Below are positions 5,622 to 5,891 of a DNA stretch of 5,891 nucleotides, in pieces; position 1 is the stretch's first letter; each line of letters begins with the position of its first letter. The translations under genes and the position numbers were made by a program. Below the pieces are notes generated by a model that was given only the letters and a program-made list of their open reading frames with translations, ran no database searches and was not told the origin of the DNA. Origin of the DNA: an uncultured bacterium. Its GTDB lineage: Bacteria > Patescibacteriota > Minisyncoccia > Phycocordibacterales > UBA918. Location of the stretch: assembly GCA_903839715.1 (NCBI GenBank), contig CAIMDH010000096.1, forward strand, positions 1-5,891, given 5' to 3'.

Positions 5622-5691
5622 GTGAAGGCTGCAACCTCCGGGAGGAGGATCCTCGGGTCACAGACTAATGGCAACTGCGAAGTGCATTAGT
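5582..5691 (-). ncRNA. Candidate structured small RNA or operon leader
   Basis: The minus strand of this 110-base stretch folds as successive stems: ACTAATG/CATTAGT (5685-5691 with 5664-5670), TGTGA/TCACA (5658-5662 with 5621-5625) enclosing short GAGG/CCTC-type stems, and the terminal hairpin with seven T. An AT-rich -10-like sequence lies in the palindrome just upstream, with TTGCAA at 5721-5726 as a poorly spaced -35. It contains no convincing gene. I do not recognise it as SRP RNA, 6S RNA, tmRNA, RNase P RNA or a T-box leader. It may be a stand-alone RNA or an untranslated leader. Confidence 0.4.
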
Positions 5692-5705
5692 TCTTATATA
5701 AGAAC
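5690..5705. repeat. Perfect 16-bp palindrome
   Basis: GTTCTTATATAAGAAC is a perfect palindrome. It lies at the proposed -10 region of the candidate small RNA, so it could be a dimeric repressor operator covering that promoter. No regulator is encoded next to it in the window. Confidence 0.5.
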
Positions 5706-5772
5706 ATAGAAAAGGACTTTTTGCAAGCATATTTTATGACGAGTTATATACATGGCTGTATTTTGATGAACT

Positions 5773-5795
5773 ACTACCGGCTTCAAGCCGGTAGT
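5773..5795. terminator. Perfect 11-bp hairpin, possible terminator
   Basis: ACTACCGGCTT (5773-5783) and AAGCCGGTAGT (5785-5795) are perfect complements around one base, so a 9-bp stem with a five-base loop. The plus strand is followed by TTTCGTTTCT, a broken T-run; the minus strand has no T-run. It lies just past the end of the minus-strand partial gene, but is a poor terminator for that direction. It may be a dispersed palindromic element. Confidence 0.45.
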
Positions 5796-5808
5796 TTCGT
5801 TTCTCGGG

Positions 5809-5891
5809 TTAAAACCCGTGAATACTAAACCCATCACCACGATCTTCAATCTCGTCGTCTTGGTTTTCAATATAGTTCATAATGGTCTCAT
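5809..5891 (-). CDS. C-terminal end of an unidentified gene (cut by window edge)
   Basis: Open from the right edge on the minus strand to a TAA at 5809-5811, giving 26 residues. The end is strongly acidic (NQDDEIEDRGD) and finishes with DGFSIHGF. The stop codon lies inside a CGGGTT/AACCCG palindrome (5805-5818). An internal ATG at 5880 could in principle start a 23-residue peptide, but without a ribosome site a gene tail is more likely. The family is not recognisable from so little sequence. Confidence 0.5.
   Translation of the reverse strand, partial: ETIMNYIENQDDEIEDRGDGFSIHGF

Noticed and set aside
5658..5687. Nine-codon leader peptide (MHFAVAISL) before the terminator, as in amino-acid attenuation of argS
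   Set aside because: No arginine codons, no ribosome site, and its ATG falls at or before the predicted transcription start.
5582..5705. T-box riboswitch controlling the argS operon
   Set aside because: The region is too short and lacks the conserved T-box antiterminator sequence and specifier-loop architecture.

Overview
The window looks like part of a small, streamlined bacterial genome, most likely a Candidate Phyla Radiation (Patescibacteria/Parcubacteria-like) member. This is an inference from three things: a bacterial 'type 2' (eukaryote-like) isoleucyl-tRNA synthetase, a multi-pass membrane protein with a C-terminal DUF2914 domain of the kind common in these genomes, and several short unrecognised proteins between housekeeping genes. 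TGA appears to be used as a normal stop (end of the plus-strand gene at 1649, followed at once by a terminator), so there is no sign of the TGA-to-glycine code of Gracilibacteria/SR1. Species-level placement is not possible from the sequence alone.

Layout, left to right. Bases 1-712 (minus) hold the first 237 codons of ileS, cut by the window edge; its upstream region has a 13-bp direct repeat and an AT-rich inverted repeat. Bases 836-1062 (minus) form a compact unit for a 37-residue peptide with promoter, strong Shine-Dalgarno and terminator. Bases 1118-1681 (plus) hold a divergently transcribed 148-residue protein with the zinc and Asp-Arg motifs of beta-carbonic anhydrases, again with its own promoter and terminator. 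Bases 1748-2693 (minus) contain two tandem copies of one complete transcription unit (promoter, 5' hairpin leader, about 112-codon gene, terminator) encoding paralogous proteins that I do not recognise. Bases 2705-5581 (minus) are a two-gene operon: a DUF2914 membrane protein followed 20 bases later by argS, closed by a terminator. Bases 5582-5691 (minus) hold a structured stretch ending in a strong terminator whose T-run touches the first possible start codon of the DUF2914 gene, so it is a candidate small RNA or attenuator. Bases 5773-5818 carry two hairpins, and 5809-5891 is the acidic C-terminus of an unidentified minus-strand gene.

How the parts relate. ileS and argS are ordinary tRNA-charging genes and bracket an accessory block of four small, individually transcribed genes. 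These four all have clear AGGAG-type ribosome sites and terminators, whereas ileS, argS and the DUF2914 gene lack an obvious Shine-Dalgarno. The most interesting part is the duplicated unit: the two copies share the same promoter spacing and a hairpin placed almost exactly at the predicted RNA 5' end, with base changes that keep the pairing.
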